A DNA stretch of 64,000 nucleotides from NCBI GenBank assembly GCA_946902985.2, contig OX336388.2, positions 372,173,387-372,237,386 on the forward strand. The letters run 5' to 3'. The stretch's first letter is position 1. Every line of letters begins with the position of its first letter. Position numbers and translations under genes: made by a program. Source of the DNA: Meconema thalassinum. Its lineage: Eukaryota > Arthropoda > Insecta > Orthoptera > Tettigoniidae. Under the pieces are notes generated by a model, which was given only the letters and a program-made list of their open reading frames with translations, was not told the DNA's origin and did no database searches. Below are positions 23,312 to 36,239 of the stretch, one piece after another.

Positions 23312-24805
23312 CACTAGTGTCCAAAAGTTAAGCATAATCACTAAACGAAGCCGTACCACCTGATAGGAATGTCAGACGAATTGCTGAACAAACGGAAGCT
23401 GAATCACACATCATATGTCACACAACTTGTCCAAAAAAACAGGGTCAGAAAGGTTCTGATGGCCAAGGTACAGCTTTGACAACAACTAACAAAACTTGGC
23501 AATGTCTTCCACAACAAAATATGCTGCTAATAGGGTGTATGGTTATCCATAACGGCTACACATGCTTCGCAGCGACGTGGCATGCTCTATATCAGATGGT
23601 CCAAGAGCTCTTGTGGCAGTCGATCCCATTCCTCCAAAAGGGCAATGCGAAGGTCTTGGAGGGTCCTTGGTGGAAGCTGACGGGATGCAATTCGCCTCCC
23701 CAATGCATCTCAGGCATGTTCTATAGGATTCAGATCGGCAGATCTCGCTGGCCAGTCCATGCGGTGAATGTCTTCCCCAGCCAGAAATTCATCCACTAGA
23801 GCAGCGCGGTGCGGTCGGGCATTATCGTCCATTTTAAGAGGAAGTCTGAACCAATCGCATCTCTGAAGAGTCGAACGTATGGTCTCAATACCTCATCCCT
23901 GTATCTCCAAGCGTTCACAGTGTTCCTCGGACCACCCATGAAGATGAGCAGGTCCGTACGGCCATTCAACATGATGCTGCCCCACACCATGATGCCAGCA
24001 CCACCACCATACTGGCCCCGTTCCACGATGGTCCTGTGGTTGTATCGGCTACCCGGTTCTCTCAAGATTAATGTGCGACGGGAGTCGTTGTGCAAACTGA
24101 AGTGGGATTCATCTGTGAAGAACGCATGCCTCCATTCATTCATGGTCCAGTTTTGACGTTGACAGCTTCACAATAAAAGGCCTCGTCTCTGTGCTGGAGT
24201 GAACGGGACGCACACCGCTCGACGTCTGGCAAACAGCCCTGCTATTCTGAGCCTCCGGTACACAGTTTGCCGGGAAACGGCAACCCTTGAGACGGCTGCA
24301 AGCTCCGCCGACAATAGTCTTGCAGGTGCACTCCGATTTCGTCAGGCGGTTAAGGCCAGATATCCGTCCTGCTGTGGGGTGGTTACTCTTGGTCGACCTG
24401 GTACTGGCCTGTGTCTCAAAATCGTCTCCAAAGCCTGGAAATGACACTTTGCGGCACATTCAAGGATACAGTGACTTCGGTCTGTGTCTGGCCTGCTTCC
24501 AGGCGGCCGAGTATTCTACCCTGCAAACTGGGGTCCAAATGGCGTCGTTGTGCCATTATGTTGTCATGTCCACCACAAGGCTAAACTCCGCACTCTATAA
24601 CAGGGCAAATACGACTGGGGGAATATGGGGCGCAGGCACTGGGTGTGTTTACCTTGCGGTTACGCCGCTAGTCAAAACAGGTAATACTCCTTTCCTATAC
24701 AGAGCGAACACGTAAGGTTGGTAGGTGCATATGGTGTGCGATTTGCCGTCTATTTCCTGTTGCCCTGCTTATTCGTAAATTATGCTTAACGTTTGGGCAC
24801 TAGTG
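23312..24805 (-). mobile_element. Tc1-like DNA transposon with intact ends
   Basis: Inverted repeats of about 28 bp lie at 23312-23339 and 24778-24805 (outer sequence CACTAGTGTCCAAAAGTTAA at the left and its near complement at the right), each bordered by TA, the target duplication of Tc1/mariner elements. The 1.49-kb body encodes a minus-strand transposase relic. It sits in DNA upstream of the first visible apolipophorin exon. Confidence 0.92.
23527..24556 (-). pseudogene. Tc1-like transposase, degenerate
   Basis: The ATG at 24556 opens MAQRRHLDPSLQGRILGRLE, the N-terminal helix-turn-helix, followed by VPQSVISRLWRRF. A second DNA-binding part (VYRRLRIAGLFARR) and the catalytic region follow: FFTDESHFSL (first D), GGGAGIMVWGSI, DDNARPHRAAL (second D) and PARSADLNPIEHAWDALGRR (third acidic block), closing with MPRRCEACVAV before a stop at 23527. 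At least four frameshifts and several stops separate these motifs, so it is inactive, although motif order and length of about 340 codons are complete. Confidence 0.88.
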
Positions 24806-24935
24806 TAGTAAACATAAAGGCCATTTTCTTTCTCGAAATGTCCAGGTAGGCTTAGCCTAACCTTGTCCACTTTGCAAGACACGTCTGTATTCTTGTGGAC
24901 TTAAATAGCCATGTTCACAACAATTTAAACAAGTA

Positions 24936-25957
24936 TTTCCGTGAAGAACTATACAGCCTATTTTCATATATCCTACTTGTGTTAATTGCCACTATCAACA
25001 TACAAAATTTCAGTTTGATTGCTGTAATAGATTCGTAGATATTGAGAACCGACTTAATATTTCGGGTGGTCGCCATGTTGGATTGTTAAATGTATAGGCC
25101 ATAGAGTCATGTGCCATTAAAGTAAAATTATTGCACTTCAATCGCATGATTACAACACAAGAAATAAAAACTTAATTTTAAAATTCGCACAGCCGCCATC
25201 TTGAAGTTATGTAAACAATTGAACTAAATTAGATACCAGTGCATTACAATGTGTATAAATATTTCCTGTACCTAGTTTCATTGCGTTTGGAACATTAAAT
25301 CGCGAGAAAGGTCTATTTTAAATTTTCAAATTCGCTTGGCCGCCATGTTCGTTTTGTAGTTAACCGGTTTCTGAAAGTATTATAGAAGAACTTCCAGTAG
25401 TCCCCTTTATCTCAGTACAAAATTTCAGGGTGATACCGCTAATAGTTTCAGAGATATAGAATGCCGGTGAAATATTTCGCACAGACGCCATCTTGTGGTT
25501 ATGTAAACTATTGAACGAAGTCGGTGCATTACAATGTGTATAAACATATACTGTAACAAGTTTTATTGCGTTTGGTTGGTTAGATCGCGAGAAACGTCTA
25601 TTTAAAAATCGCAACTTCGATTGGCCGCCATGTTGGTTTTTTAGTTACCAGTTTTTCAGAAGTCACATAGGTGAACTTCTAGTAGTTCCCGTTATCACCG
25701 TAAAAAATGCCAGGGTGATATCGGTAATAGTTTCGGAGATATTGAATGCTGGTGAAATATTTCGCACAGCCGCCATGTTGGATTGGTGAGATGTAACGAA
25801 ATTTGAAGGGCAGGGTCGGGCTCGTCCGGAATAGTGCTATGAACTTACCGAGTTTCATTGAAATCGCTCCAGCCGTTTAGAAGTTATTAGGGACACACAC
25901 ACACAGACAAAAGGTGATATCATAAGCCTATTTTTTCAAAATTGAAAATAGGCTAAA
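24936..25957 (-). repeat. GGCGGC-family repeat, minus-strand copy with both ends
   Basis: Reverse copy of the repeat at 18046-19690. The left end is CCGTGAAGAACTATACAGCC and the right end is a hairpin (AAGCCTATTTTT ... GAAAATAGGCT, 25927-25956). Internally CGCACAGCCGCCATCTTG and GATTGGCCGCCATGTTGG recur at intervals of about 290 bp. It has fewer units than the 18-kb copy. Confidence 0.75.
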
Positions 25958-26239
25958 AATGCTATTATGACTTACAGTGGAAATTACCGTCAAAGGATTT
26001 TTATGAAAATCAAATATTGTTGGCACCCATGTTGGCCTATGGCAACATCTAGCGCTAAGAATATACTTGCCTGACATTTTCAATTCCTCATATCAAAGCC
26101 CAGGTGTGGGCAAAAGTAACGCACTGGGCAGTGTAACCACAGATTACAGTACATAGACTATAAGGGAATATCACAAAGTAATTCAGAGTCTAAATTTCTT
26201 ATTTGAATCATTATAACAATAATGTGTTTGTGCTTGCAG
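25958..26239. other. region before the first visible exon, no other feature
   Basis: A+T-rich intronic DNA with the branch and polypyrimidine region leading to the acceptor at 26238-26239. No other signal. Confidence 0.4.
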
Positions 26240-26390
26240 GGTTGTTGACTCATTATTAGACGATGTAATGATCGCATTGAACAAAATCAAGTCGCTACTC
26301 ATTGGCAGCACTGAGCCTTTAATTGATGATGTGGAACAAGTACCGATGCTGCACTGTATCAAAACTGCCATTAATGGAGTGTATCAAAAG
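26240..26390 (+). CDS. apolpp: apolipophorin precursor, internal exon (first visible)
   Basis: An open exon of 151 bases lies between a TTGCAG acceptor and a GTAAGA donor. The first base completes a codon from an upstream exon; 50 codons follow, starting VVDSLLDDVMIALNKIKSLL and ending INGVYQK at a codon boundary. The peptide is helical and amphipathic, as expected for the lipid-binding part of apolipophorin just before the von Willebrand D domain. It joins in phase 0 with the exon at 38792, 12.4 kb downstream. Assignment to this gene rests on phase, strand, composition and position, since the segment has no diagnostic motif. The upstream exon carrying the rest of the split codon was not found in this window. 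Confidence 0.72.
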
Positions 26391-26506
26391 GTAAGAACGT
26401 AAACAAATTTGAATGGAAACAGAATCACTATCACCATTGCTTTTTAGGTAGATTTCATTAGAAAGCTAACTATTGCAATGGGTACTGTGCCCGAATCTCG
26501 CACGTT

Positions 26507-29500
26507 GATACCCAGCCAGATAAACCAACACTTCCCTACTAGGTGAATGACTAGGAAATCCTCGGCACATATCGGTCACGCAATAGCACTACTAACTAGT
26601 TACACATTTACTAGCAAACAAACATATAAAACATGAAAGGTAGAACGAGAATCTCTGATCTCGTGCGTGAACGGTGAAGTTGAGACTAAGTGAGTTCTAC
26701 TATCTAACCAGTAGCACTACCGCATGTCGATTGCGAAATGAAAAGATGATCAGTTTCTATAAAAAGGACAAGCAAACTAAACAGTGTTATCATTTAGACT
26801 TTCACGGCCCGTGTTACTATTCATAATGTTGAATTTTGGGCTTATGTCGTGTTTTATTATATTAAAATTCGACACGTTTCGAAAGAAACCATGTCTATCT
26901 TCGTCAGGAAGAAACAGTGCTTGCAAGTTTATTAAATCAAAATTTACATGCTATAAAAATCCCTGACAGATATAAAAAATATTTAAAGATTAAAAATAAA
27001 ACATTTTAACAAATGTAGATAGTCCTTCTATCTGTATTCACTTCATAAGCGAAAGAATTCGATACGCAACATTGTTCGCAAATAATAAGCACTGAAAGTT
27101 TCTTTCAATGGTCACCATGTGACTCGGTTGCAACAAGCATTCTGATATGATCAGCTGTTACCATAAATAATTGTAATTAAAAACAAATGATACCCTATAT
27201 TATACATTTATCGTTTCTAAAATATATCAACATTATTAATAAAAATGATTTAAGTATTTACATTAGTTGAATTATCATGTCCAGCACGATATTCTAACAA
27301 AATATTTACAAGATCATGCGTGATCTAACAATCTCGCTGTGTTTCCTTCCTCTAAAACATTTCTTCTAATACAGTTCACAACCAATTTTTCACCTGTATC
27401 TAATGGTATTTGTCATAATCAATAGAACCTTCGTAAAAACAATAAAGCTAATTACGGCTCGGTAATGTCATTATCAAGAAATATTTTCGATATACTTGAA
27501 GAACGATGCGGAACTAATGTTACCTTAATAAATTTCGTGGATCTCGGAATTACTCTTCACTGACATGTACAACACAAATAAACACTCAAATGTCAGTTAA
27601 CTTCTTCGACATACTGTATCAAACAATTTGCTCTCACCAGCAATATACTTATAAACCTTCCTATTTGGTGAACAACTTCTCAATAGTGCGTTAACTACAC
27701 GCATACATTTCTAAACACATTCCTTTCCTTCCGACGATAATAATGCACGGCATTCTTCCAATAAAAACCCATCTTGATACATTCCAAGCATGTATAAGAA
27801 TCAGTGACCCTACTAGATAATCACTAACCTGTGAAATACCTTTCATGGTACACTCTAACAACTCTCCCCCACAAACTCATTACCCTCGTGCTCTAGAAAC
27901 TTCAATAACATTTCTGTTCACATCATTACATTGTTGTAGTATATTCCACATTGCTTCAATTTACAAAATTCCGTTAATAACCTTCATAATATAATATTAT
28001 CCACGTTACAATACAATATCAACATTAATAAACTTTAGTCCGCTCGTCTTCGCATTTAATAAAAATAAAACATTTCCTCCCTTCCTGGTTTTTCTTAATG
28101 AATTAATTATTCATTTACAAATATGTTTCGTTTTCAAATAAACTTCAGGTTGATCTACAAATCACGTGGTCTATGTTTTCGTAATAAACAATTACTTCAA
28201 TAAAATTATTTATAACTTTAGGCATCATCTTGACTCTATCTGTCAACGTTATGATCCTATTTTCAATCATTTCTCCGTTATGTTAGTAACCATTGACTAT
28301 AACAATGTCATGTTTCAATAATATTCCGATATTGGAATTGTTATACTTCATAAAATATTTTATAAATCTTACACTTGTTTTATGATACATTAAATGTTTT
28401 ATAACAAATACTTCAGCATATTTCACTTATGCTTTCTCTATTAAACGATGCGATCTAGCAAATTGACGCATACTATAGGTAGTTACGCATTCTATCGAAG
28501 CATTCCATTTGTATAAAACAGTTTCGTTTTAAAGTGAGTATAATTAAAAACGTATCAGCAAATTCAAATATGAAACATTTAAAATCCAAATAATAGTAAA
28601 AATACGTCAAAAACGACACACGCTGACGTAGAATAAAATTTACAGTTAAATTTATAAAATTGACAATATAATAACATGAGTTTTGAGTAAAGAAAATCTA
28701 CATAAGTTGGTCACATCTGAAATACCCCCAAAATACAACAAACCACTAAGATATTAGAACAATCTTTCGTCTACCTTCATGATGGTCAGCTCTTGCGATA
28801 CCTGGCCGGATAGGTAAGATGTTTCTCCCCTGGTTCGACACGCGCTAGACGTATGCTGGATAACGGGTTCCCCCTGTCTGCGAGAAATCAGCTGGGCGGC
28901 TCGCTCCTCTCCGTGAGCACCTGGCTGCGTGGCCTCGGGTCGCGCCAACAGATCTTCATGCTTCTCGATTAACAATCTGGAAACTCGTACCTCGGTCGAA
29001 CGATTTCTTCGAACGGCTGGTCTCTTGTCGCATTTCTTCGTCATCGTAGGGTCTATTGTTGAAATCTCCCAAGTTGGTAATGGAAATCTTTGTAGATCAT
29101 TGTTGGGAAATTCAGATTACTGCTTGTTAGTATTGCAGTTGTAGAATAATGAACTCATTGTTGTCTGGTCCACTCTGAATTCCATTCCGTGAATGTAGAT
29201 TAACTTCCCTCCATGGATTTAGTTTTGCATCTCTATCTTCATAATATTTTCAGATTGAGAACTTCCCCCCTGACCTGCATTCTTTATCATCGTAGCAGAT
29301 TGATAAATATTCCTTATAATTGATTCTTCACTGTAACAGTCAATGTGTAATGGGCTACTCTTTATGCTGTGGTAGTATCCTTTGTTCAATAATGTAAACT
29401 TCTTCTTGTGAGCGGCGAATTGTAATCTGTCGTTTCCAGTTTCAAACTACTGCTTTATTTCATTGCCGGCATCTCCTACTGTTTCTCGGCAAGTGTGGCG

Positions 29501-30299
29501 TCTCCTTCGGTCAAGTGTCTATCTCATTGCCGTACCTCGCTTATGCATATCAGCTCTTCTCGGACTAGCAGTAACACAGGTCTACACTGTACCTGTCGCT
29601 GTGAAGGAATGAATATCTGCGCTCTCCAATGCCGCGCTCGTTACTGTCTGAAATGGCGGGCTAGCCTCAAACACAGTCCTTATTACTGTAATTCACTCAT
29701 ATATTTCTTTCTATTCATAAATATTTAATTGTGTTTTGATAAGAAAATATGATTTCGTCTTCGCTAACTATAGAAGTGCTTATATCGCTTTATATATCAA
29801 AATTAAATATAATAGCGATTTCCTCAATATTTTTGTGGTTCTTTCTGATTGGCTCCTGAGTTATCAAGAAAAACTCATTGTTCTAGCCTCTTATCAAAGT
29901 GTCGTGTGCACGATTTTGTTATTGTCGACCCGGCGAACAAAAACCGGTCCTTGACTTGCTAACTTGAAGCTTTGGTCATATTCCAGTGTCTGAAGATAGG
30001 ACTCTCCCTTGGTTAAAATAATATTCACTGAAACATTTCCAAATTTAATTCTCTAAAAATGCTGCAAATGTTTCCAAAAACTCATCAATATATTCCATTC
30101 ACCTCATAAAATAGTTATGTGAATAAAATATTGTTCCATTCCTAATTTCTATTTCTTGCATTAATTTAGTGCGCAAGTCGGTTCGATCCTCGGCTCCAAC
30201 AATGCCTTGAGTCAAACTGAATTCGAGTTCAGTACTGCACCCGAATTCCACATATCATATCCTATATCCGCTGAGATAGAAAAGGATTGTAGGGAGGTC
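26507..30299 (+). repeat. unidentified 3.8-kb unit, tandem copy 1
   Basis: It begins GATACCCAGCCAGATAAACC and ends just after GTCGGTTCGATCCTCGGCTC and GAATTCGAGTTCAGTACTGC. The order of blocks matches copy 2: a start block, GAACGAGAATCTC and GCATGTCGATTGC, a TATAAAAAGG string at about 26758, long A+T-rich DNA, a G+C-rich island at 28750-29070, CTGTGAAGG/GCGCTC-type sequence near 29600, then CCTCTTATCAA and GTCGTGTGCA. A 96-codon minus-strand frame at 28754-29044 lies in the island; its counterpart is not conserved as a protein. I do not recognise the element. Confidence 0.75.
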
Positions 30300-33200
30300 G
30301 ATACCCAGCCAGGTTAACCAACACTACCCTACTAGGATAATGACTAGGAAACTCTCGATACATACCGGCCATGCAACAACACTACCGATTAGTTACACAT
30401 TTACTAAAAATAAAATATCCTTAACACAAATTGGTAGGACGAGAATCTCGGATCTCGAGCGTGAACGGTGAAAGTTGAGACTACTTGAATTCTAGTAACT
30501 AATTCGCAGTATTATCGCATGTCGATTGCAAGCGTGAAAAGATGATCAGATTTATAAAAAACGAACAGGCAAACAAAAATAGTGCCTGGGATTTATTACT
30601 AAACAAATTACAAACAATAAAAATATTCCCTGTCACCAATAAAATAAATAAGCAAGTTAAAATTAAATGTTTCACACGTCAGATAGTTCTAATATCTGTA
30701 GAATAAATGTTATTAAACATTCTCAGGACTACAATGTCATTATATTAAGTTTTATAAAATGTTTACGCAATTGACAGTCACCCTGTGACTCTGCACTGAA
30801 GCAGTCTGATCAACATCAGCTGTTCAAACATCAAAAATGAAGTTTACACTGCAAAAACCCTATATTATACACGTGCGTATGTAAAACGTCAATATCTATT
30901 CTAATAATAATAATAATAATTAAATAAGGTTTAAATATTTACATTTTCTAAAATTTTCCATGTTTTATACGGTTTTTTAAATATACTATTCGCACTATCA
31001 GTCGCGATCTGACAGTCTTATAGTGTCTCTGTTAAATAACAGTTCTTTGAACAATGTTTCAACCAACAATAAAAATTCTCAGGTACTTCTGGTAATATTT
31101 CAAAGTAAATACAGCTAGAATATCAAACACTGAAGTTAAATATGGCTTACAATGTCGTGTCAATGAATAAAACAATATAATAAAGAGCGATGCGAAACTA
31201 CTTAAAAACTCTACACACTTCGTGGATCATATACTGATACTCTCAGACATAAACAATACAAACATTAACCTTCGTGTTAGCGCTTCTTACACATACTGTA
31301 ACAATTCGTTGCTCCACATGGCAATACATTACTTTCTCTCGCAATACAGTGAACAATACTTATAAGTGACGTTTACTACGCTCCCAACATGTCATACTTC
31401 CATCTTTTCCTTGCTACCAACAATCTCCAATACTCCGCACGGCATTACTTCCATAAAAAAACATCTTGCTACAGACTTGTAGAAGAATTAGTGATTTTAC
31501 TAGGTAAATACGCTACAGTATATTACCGTTCAGAATGCACTCCTAACTCCCAACTCTCTTCTAAAATTATTAAACCTCGTGCATCAATTACAACAATTAC
31601 ATGTTCGTTCATAATAATACATCTCACATAGTATTTCTTATTTCTTTCATTAGCGCTATTCGTTCACTCTGTTCCATAATAAACTTGTTTTTCCACGTTA
31701 CCAAATGTTAACAATGCTAATTTGTAGTTCGCTCGTCTTTAGTAGTTAATAAAAATAAATACATATCCTCACGCTTCTGGTGTACATTTAAATATATGAA
31801 CTATTCATATTTAAGTTGATTTTAGAACATATCAGACCTCAGGTAGACTAACAAATCTCCTGGTCTATTTATTTCAGTTTAACAATGTTTCCCAATTTAA
31901 TTGTTTATAAATATAGGCATCATTTGACCTCAATTGTCACTACCATGATCCTATTTTATAGTGTATTTTCGTAATATCACTAGTCCAAGACTATATAGTT
32001 GTCAAATAAGTTGTATTCCGCTATTGGAATTTTATAACATTCATATAGTTATAAATAAATATTTCAGTTGTATATTGACATAATAATGTCTGTCAAACAA
32101 GGTTACAGCATATCACAATAATGCTTTACTCTATAAAAATGTAGTACATACATACAAATGTATTCTATCGCTGTTACGCATTTGTAATTGTTAATAACAA
32201 TCTTAATATTCAAATGTTTTTGCAATGTGAAAATAATTTCAATGAAATATATCCTTCTCTAAGCCTTCTCTCCGAGATACAATATTATCGAAGCATTCCT
32301 TTTATAAAACGAGTTTCGTTCGAAAGTGAGTATGTTAAAACGTTTCCTTCAAAAATAAATACATGAAACGCAATATTTAAGTTAAAAGTGCATGAAATAA
32401 CGTCTTAAACGACACACGAAGACGTATCAAAAATTACAATGAATCTCTAAAATTTTAGCTATTATAAACAGAGAATAAAGATAAGAATTACTACAATGAA
32501 GATGGTCACTCCCAAATGGATTTCTACTGCAACGCAATATTTAAGTTAAAAGTGCATGAAATAACGTCTTAAACGACACACGAAGACGTATCAAAAATTA
32601 CAATGAATCTCTAAAATTTTAGCTATTATAAACATAGAATAAAGATAAGAATTACTACAATGAAGATGGTCACTCCCAAATGGATTTCTACTGCTACTGC
32701 AAGATTACAGATATTAGATCAATCGGTTGTTCTACCTTGAGATGTCTTCTGCTGCCAAGAAATACCTCTATCAGTTGTTCTTGATACTCCGTTGAGACTG
32801 CAAGCGCTCGACTCCCCTTGAAACCAGTTACTGCCAGGCGCGTGCAAATCAGCTGTGAGCGGCCCCGTCTCAGTCGAGCTGCGATCACCTGCTCTCCGAC
32901 TCGGCTGGAACTGCTAACGGTGAATCTTCCATCTTCCCGGTCAGCGACCTGGGAACTGCGTTTCTTGGTTCGTTTGGCTGCAAGCGGTCGTCAGCTTCTC
33001 ATCTCTGAACTGCAGAGTGGTCTCGCCATCGTAGATCCGAAAGTCTTGGGTTGACATCTTCTCCTGATCGTAGTGGGCATCTTGCTTGTAGTGTAGAAAC
33101 TCATTTTTAGAATACTGCAAGTTGTTGAGCAGTTGTAACTGTGTCGATCCTTGATTTTCCAAGTCACTCTGACTTCCCAATCCATGGTATAGATTAACCT

Positions 33201-34320
33201 CCTTCCATTGATTTAATTCTCCATAATAATCTCTTCAGTATAAGTAGAATAAGTTTGTCCTCCCCGACTCAAATTCGTTGTCATCATGTTGACTATAATG
33301 CTGACTGTGATGTAATGACGTAGAATATATACTGTTGAATATGTTGTAGCAATACTGTAGCTTGAAGTAGGCAATGCTGCTGGTTATTGCGTTCGTTTAG
33401 AATGCTGTTTTATTAGCGAAGTCTCGTTCTGATAATGTTATGTTTCAATAAACGCTGATCTCTTCAAAACTAGTGCATTTGCACTTCACCGGTTCCTCTT
33501 AATAACTTCCTCGGCGATTCCTTGGTCTTCCGACAGTACAATAGTGTTCGTCGACCGGGCTTCTGTTGCGTGCAAGAAGAGCTTCTCTGATGGCGCGAAC
33601 GACACACGTCTGCTCGTGTCAGGTAGCTGCGTCAGAGTCATGGCTCGCTTCTCTGCTGCGACGCGCGTGCCATCGCTAGCCTACTCTGCTAGCCTCGCAC
33701 TGATGCATTTTAATAGAAATATACTCATAGTTCCTCTATTAACCAATAATTTATATTTCTTTTTAACCAAATAAATTTCATATTGCATTCTAACCTGTAG
33801 ATGTGCTCATTTCGCTTTATATATGCCAAATTTATATAAAAGCGATTCCCACAAAATTTATGTGCTTTAATTTGATTGGCTGCTGAAATATTGTGATAGA
33901 AGCTCCTGGAACTAGCCTCTTATCAACGGGTCGTGTGCATCGCTTTGTTATTGTCGCCTAGCTGACCAAAACTGGTTTTCTGGTGCTAAACATGAAGCCT
34001 TGTACAATTTCCAGCTTTGAATGATCCAACTCTTCCTTAGTTAAAATCTCGTTCACCAGAATATTTCCAAATAATAAATTCCTCAAAATGCTTCAAAATT
34101 CTCCAAAATACTTTCATTATGCATCATTCACATCCCATAATGCATATATAATTATTAAATTATTTTAATTCCATATTTCCAATTTTTCATTCCAATGGTG
34201 CACAAGTCGGTTCGAACCTCGGCTCAGTCAAAGTCCTAAGCTGGGCAGAATTCGAGTTCAGTACCAGGTTCCGACTTCCGGAAAATTTCGACATATCTTC
34301 GCTTTTCACATCCACCAGAC
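30300..34320 (+). repeat. unidentified 3.8-kb unit, tandem copy 2 (about 4.0 kb)
   Basis: It begins GATACCCAGCCAGGTTAACC directly after copy 1 and ends after GTCGGTTCGAACCTCGGCTC near 34225 and GAATTCGAGTTCAGTACC. It has the same internal landmarks as copy 1, including a TATAAAAAAC string near 30560, a G+C-rich island at 32700-33180, and CCTCTTATCAACGGGTCGTG near 33913. It is longer partly because of a 164-bp tandem duplication at 32367-32694. Short frames in the island do not correspond to a known protein. Confidence 0.75.
32367..32694 (+). repeat. 164-bp tandem duplication
   Basis: 32367-32530 and 32531-32694 are nearly identical (both begin AACGCAATATTTAAGTTAAA and end TGGATTTCTACTGC), with one difference seen, CAGAG against CATAG. 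Its freshness contrasts with the much greater divergence between the two 3.8-kb units that surround it. Confidence 0.93.
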
Positions 34321-34339
34321 CTCATAACCACCGTCAGTT

Positions 34340-34400
34340 CAAAAGTTTATATATAATTTATGTATGTATATATACATAAATATATGTATATATGAACTTC

Positions 34401-34448
<48 letters not shown>
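34340..34448. repeat. AT microsatellite
   Basis: Runs of TA and TATA-like words culminating in an almost pure (TA)n tract at about 34403-34447, adjoining the composite repeat. Confidence 0.9.
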
Positions 34449-34450
<2 letters not shown>

Positions 34451-35285
34451 TTTCTTGTGGACACGATAACTACCGCAATTTTGCACCAATCACTTTGAAT
34501 TTTTTACATAATAGGTATCCCTTTAAAATCTTGGTCGAGTTTGTTAATGGGCAAAATCAGTCGAAGGGGGTGAAAATGGGGGGCTTCCTTCGAAAAAGTG
34601 AAATATCGCTATAACTCTCTTAATATGTGAAATATCGAATCCATTCAAAGTTCATAACTTACTATGTGTCGGATAAGGGCCAAAAATTTATGTTTGAAAA
34701 GTTTTTTGATAGCACCAACCATTGACCAAAAAGTGGGTTTTTCGGGAAACAAAAATCATATCTATCTTAATGGACAAAATATCAAAACCGTATAAAATGG
34801 ACATTATGCCCCTAATAATTACCTAAAACTTTTGTCTGAAATAATTTTTGATATGACCCACCATTATGCCAAGGGATGGGCAAAATGATTTCGGAATTAT
34901 AAGAAAATGCTAAGACACATCAGAGGTTGCCAGACAACGCTACTAAATTGATGAGGGATGAGCCATCAGAGGTTGGCATGGCAACGCCACTGCACGAGAT
35001 CACATTCAGTTCTTCATCTGTCTCTGTAGGAAGCAGCTTCTGTGACGTAACTGGTAGCATGCTGAACTTCTATGCCCAAAGTCGCGGGTTCAATCCTGGC
35101 CGAAGTCGTCGCATTTTTAAGAGCGTTAAAATCCCTCAGTATGCCTTCCTTCGGAGGGGAAGTTCCAACGTTCGTTGCCAGTTGCTGGTTGCGGTGGCAT
35201 CTAGTAGCCAAGTTCACAGCTAGGTGTCGGTGAAAATAGCATTTGGTAGCAAAATTAGGAACTACTACTTGAAATTGACCACCTG
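34440..35285 (-). repeat. composite repeat: 600-bp dispersed block plus SINE A head
   Basis: Inverted, diverged copy of 8770-9628. The dispersed block covers 34440-35030; the SINE A part (35030-35285, head in plus orientation) contains GCGGGTTCAATCCTGGCCGA (B-box type) and GCCTTCCTTCGGAGGGGAAG. It ends at ACCTGCAGG, directly joined to a LINE 3' tail. Confidence 0.75.
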
Positions 35286-35287
35286 CA

Positions 35288-35385
35288 GGGTGTGGTAGCT
35301 ATGTAGAGATGAAACGATTAGCTCAGGACAGGAAAGTATGGAGGGCTGCATCAAACCAGTCAAAATACCGAAGACTCAAAACCCC
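35288..35385 (+). mobile_element. LINE 3' end fragment, same family as 1541-4640
   Basis: GTGGTAGCTATGTAGAGATG, AAACGATTAGCTCAGGACAG and GCATCAAACCAGTCAAAATA match the complement of 1555-1640, that is, the last coding residues and tail of the LINE. Confidence 0.85.
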
Positions 35386-35677
35386 ATTGAATTCATAACA
35401 TGGCACAAACCCAAAACGTAAAATTAATAATGGATGACTACTGTGAGAGTATTGGGTGTAATTTTTTCATGACTGTTTGGACACCAAATGAGGATTTTCA
35501 ACTAGGTATTAGGTTGTGTCGTGTACTTTGAACACAAGCCATTAAGATAACCGGATAGTTTAAATGTCTGACACAACTAGGACATAGCTGAAAAAAATCA
35601 TTTCATATCCAAAAGGTCATGCAAATTACAATTTTGAATATGCCCCACAGCAGGTTTGTCTAATACAGTTTAGGTGA

Positions 35678-36165
35678 CAACAGTAGCTGCCCCAGCAGAG
35701 GTACCTTTGCCAAGCAGAGAGAAGGTGTCTGCTCACTGTAGCTCAACTGATAAGGGCATCAGACCGGAGATCCAAAGGTCCCAAGTTTGTGTCCTGGACA
35801 TGGCAGTCATTTTAACTCTCTGGTTAACATCTTGATGGCTTGTTCATAATGTGCACAACACGACATACATGAAAACCCTAATTTAGTATTCTTACAGTCA
35901 CTAAAATTACCATTTAGAATTTGCCTCACATTGGGCCTTTAAGTATAAACTTAGTGCTATTGAGATGGTAATAGTAACCACCCCCAGTAGATATACCTTT
36001 GCCAAAAAGAGAAAGGTGTCAGCTCAAGTTAACTCAGTTTGGAAGAGCATTTGACCAAAAGTCCGAAAGTCCTATGTCCCAATCATACCAGACATTTAAA
36101 CTCTCTGGTTAACATATTGATGGCTTGCACTCAATGTTACACAACATGGGCTCTTTTGGTAATAT
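35678..36165 (+). repeat. two tRNA-like SINE units in tandem
   Basis: GGTACCTTTGCCAAGCAGAG near 35700 and ATATACCTTTGCCAAAAAGA near 35990 start similar blocks, each followed by a tRNA-like head (GTAGCTCAACTGATAAGGGC with GGTCCCAAGTTTGTGTCC in the first) and TTTAACTCTCTGGTTAACAT. The period is about 290 bp. A related head occurs at 56683. Confidence 0.55.
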
Positions 36166-36239
36166 TTGAATAATTTAAATTGTGTACATGCATAAATGTT
36201 AGTTTAATTTCTTTTTAGTCGATTTTACCCTTCAGGTTG

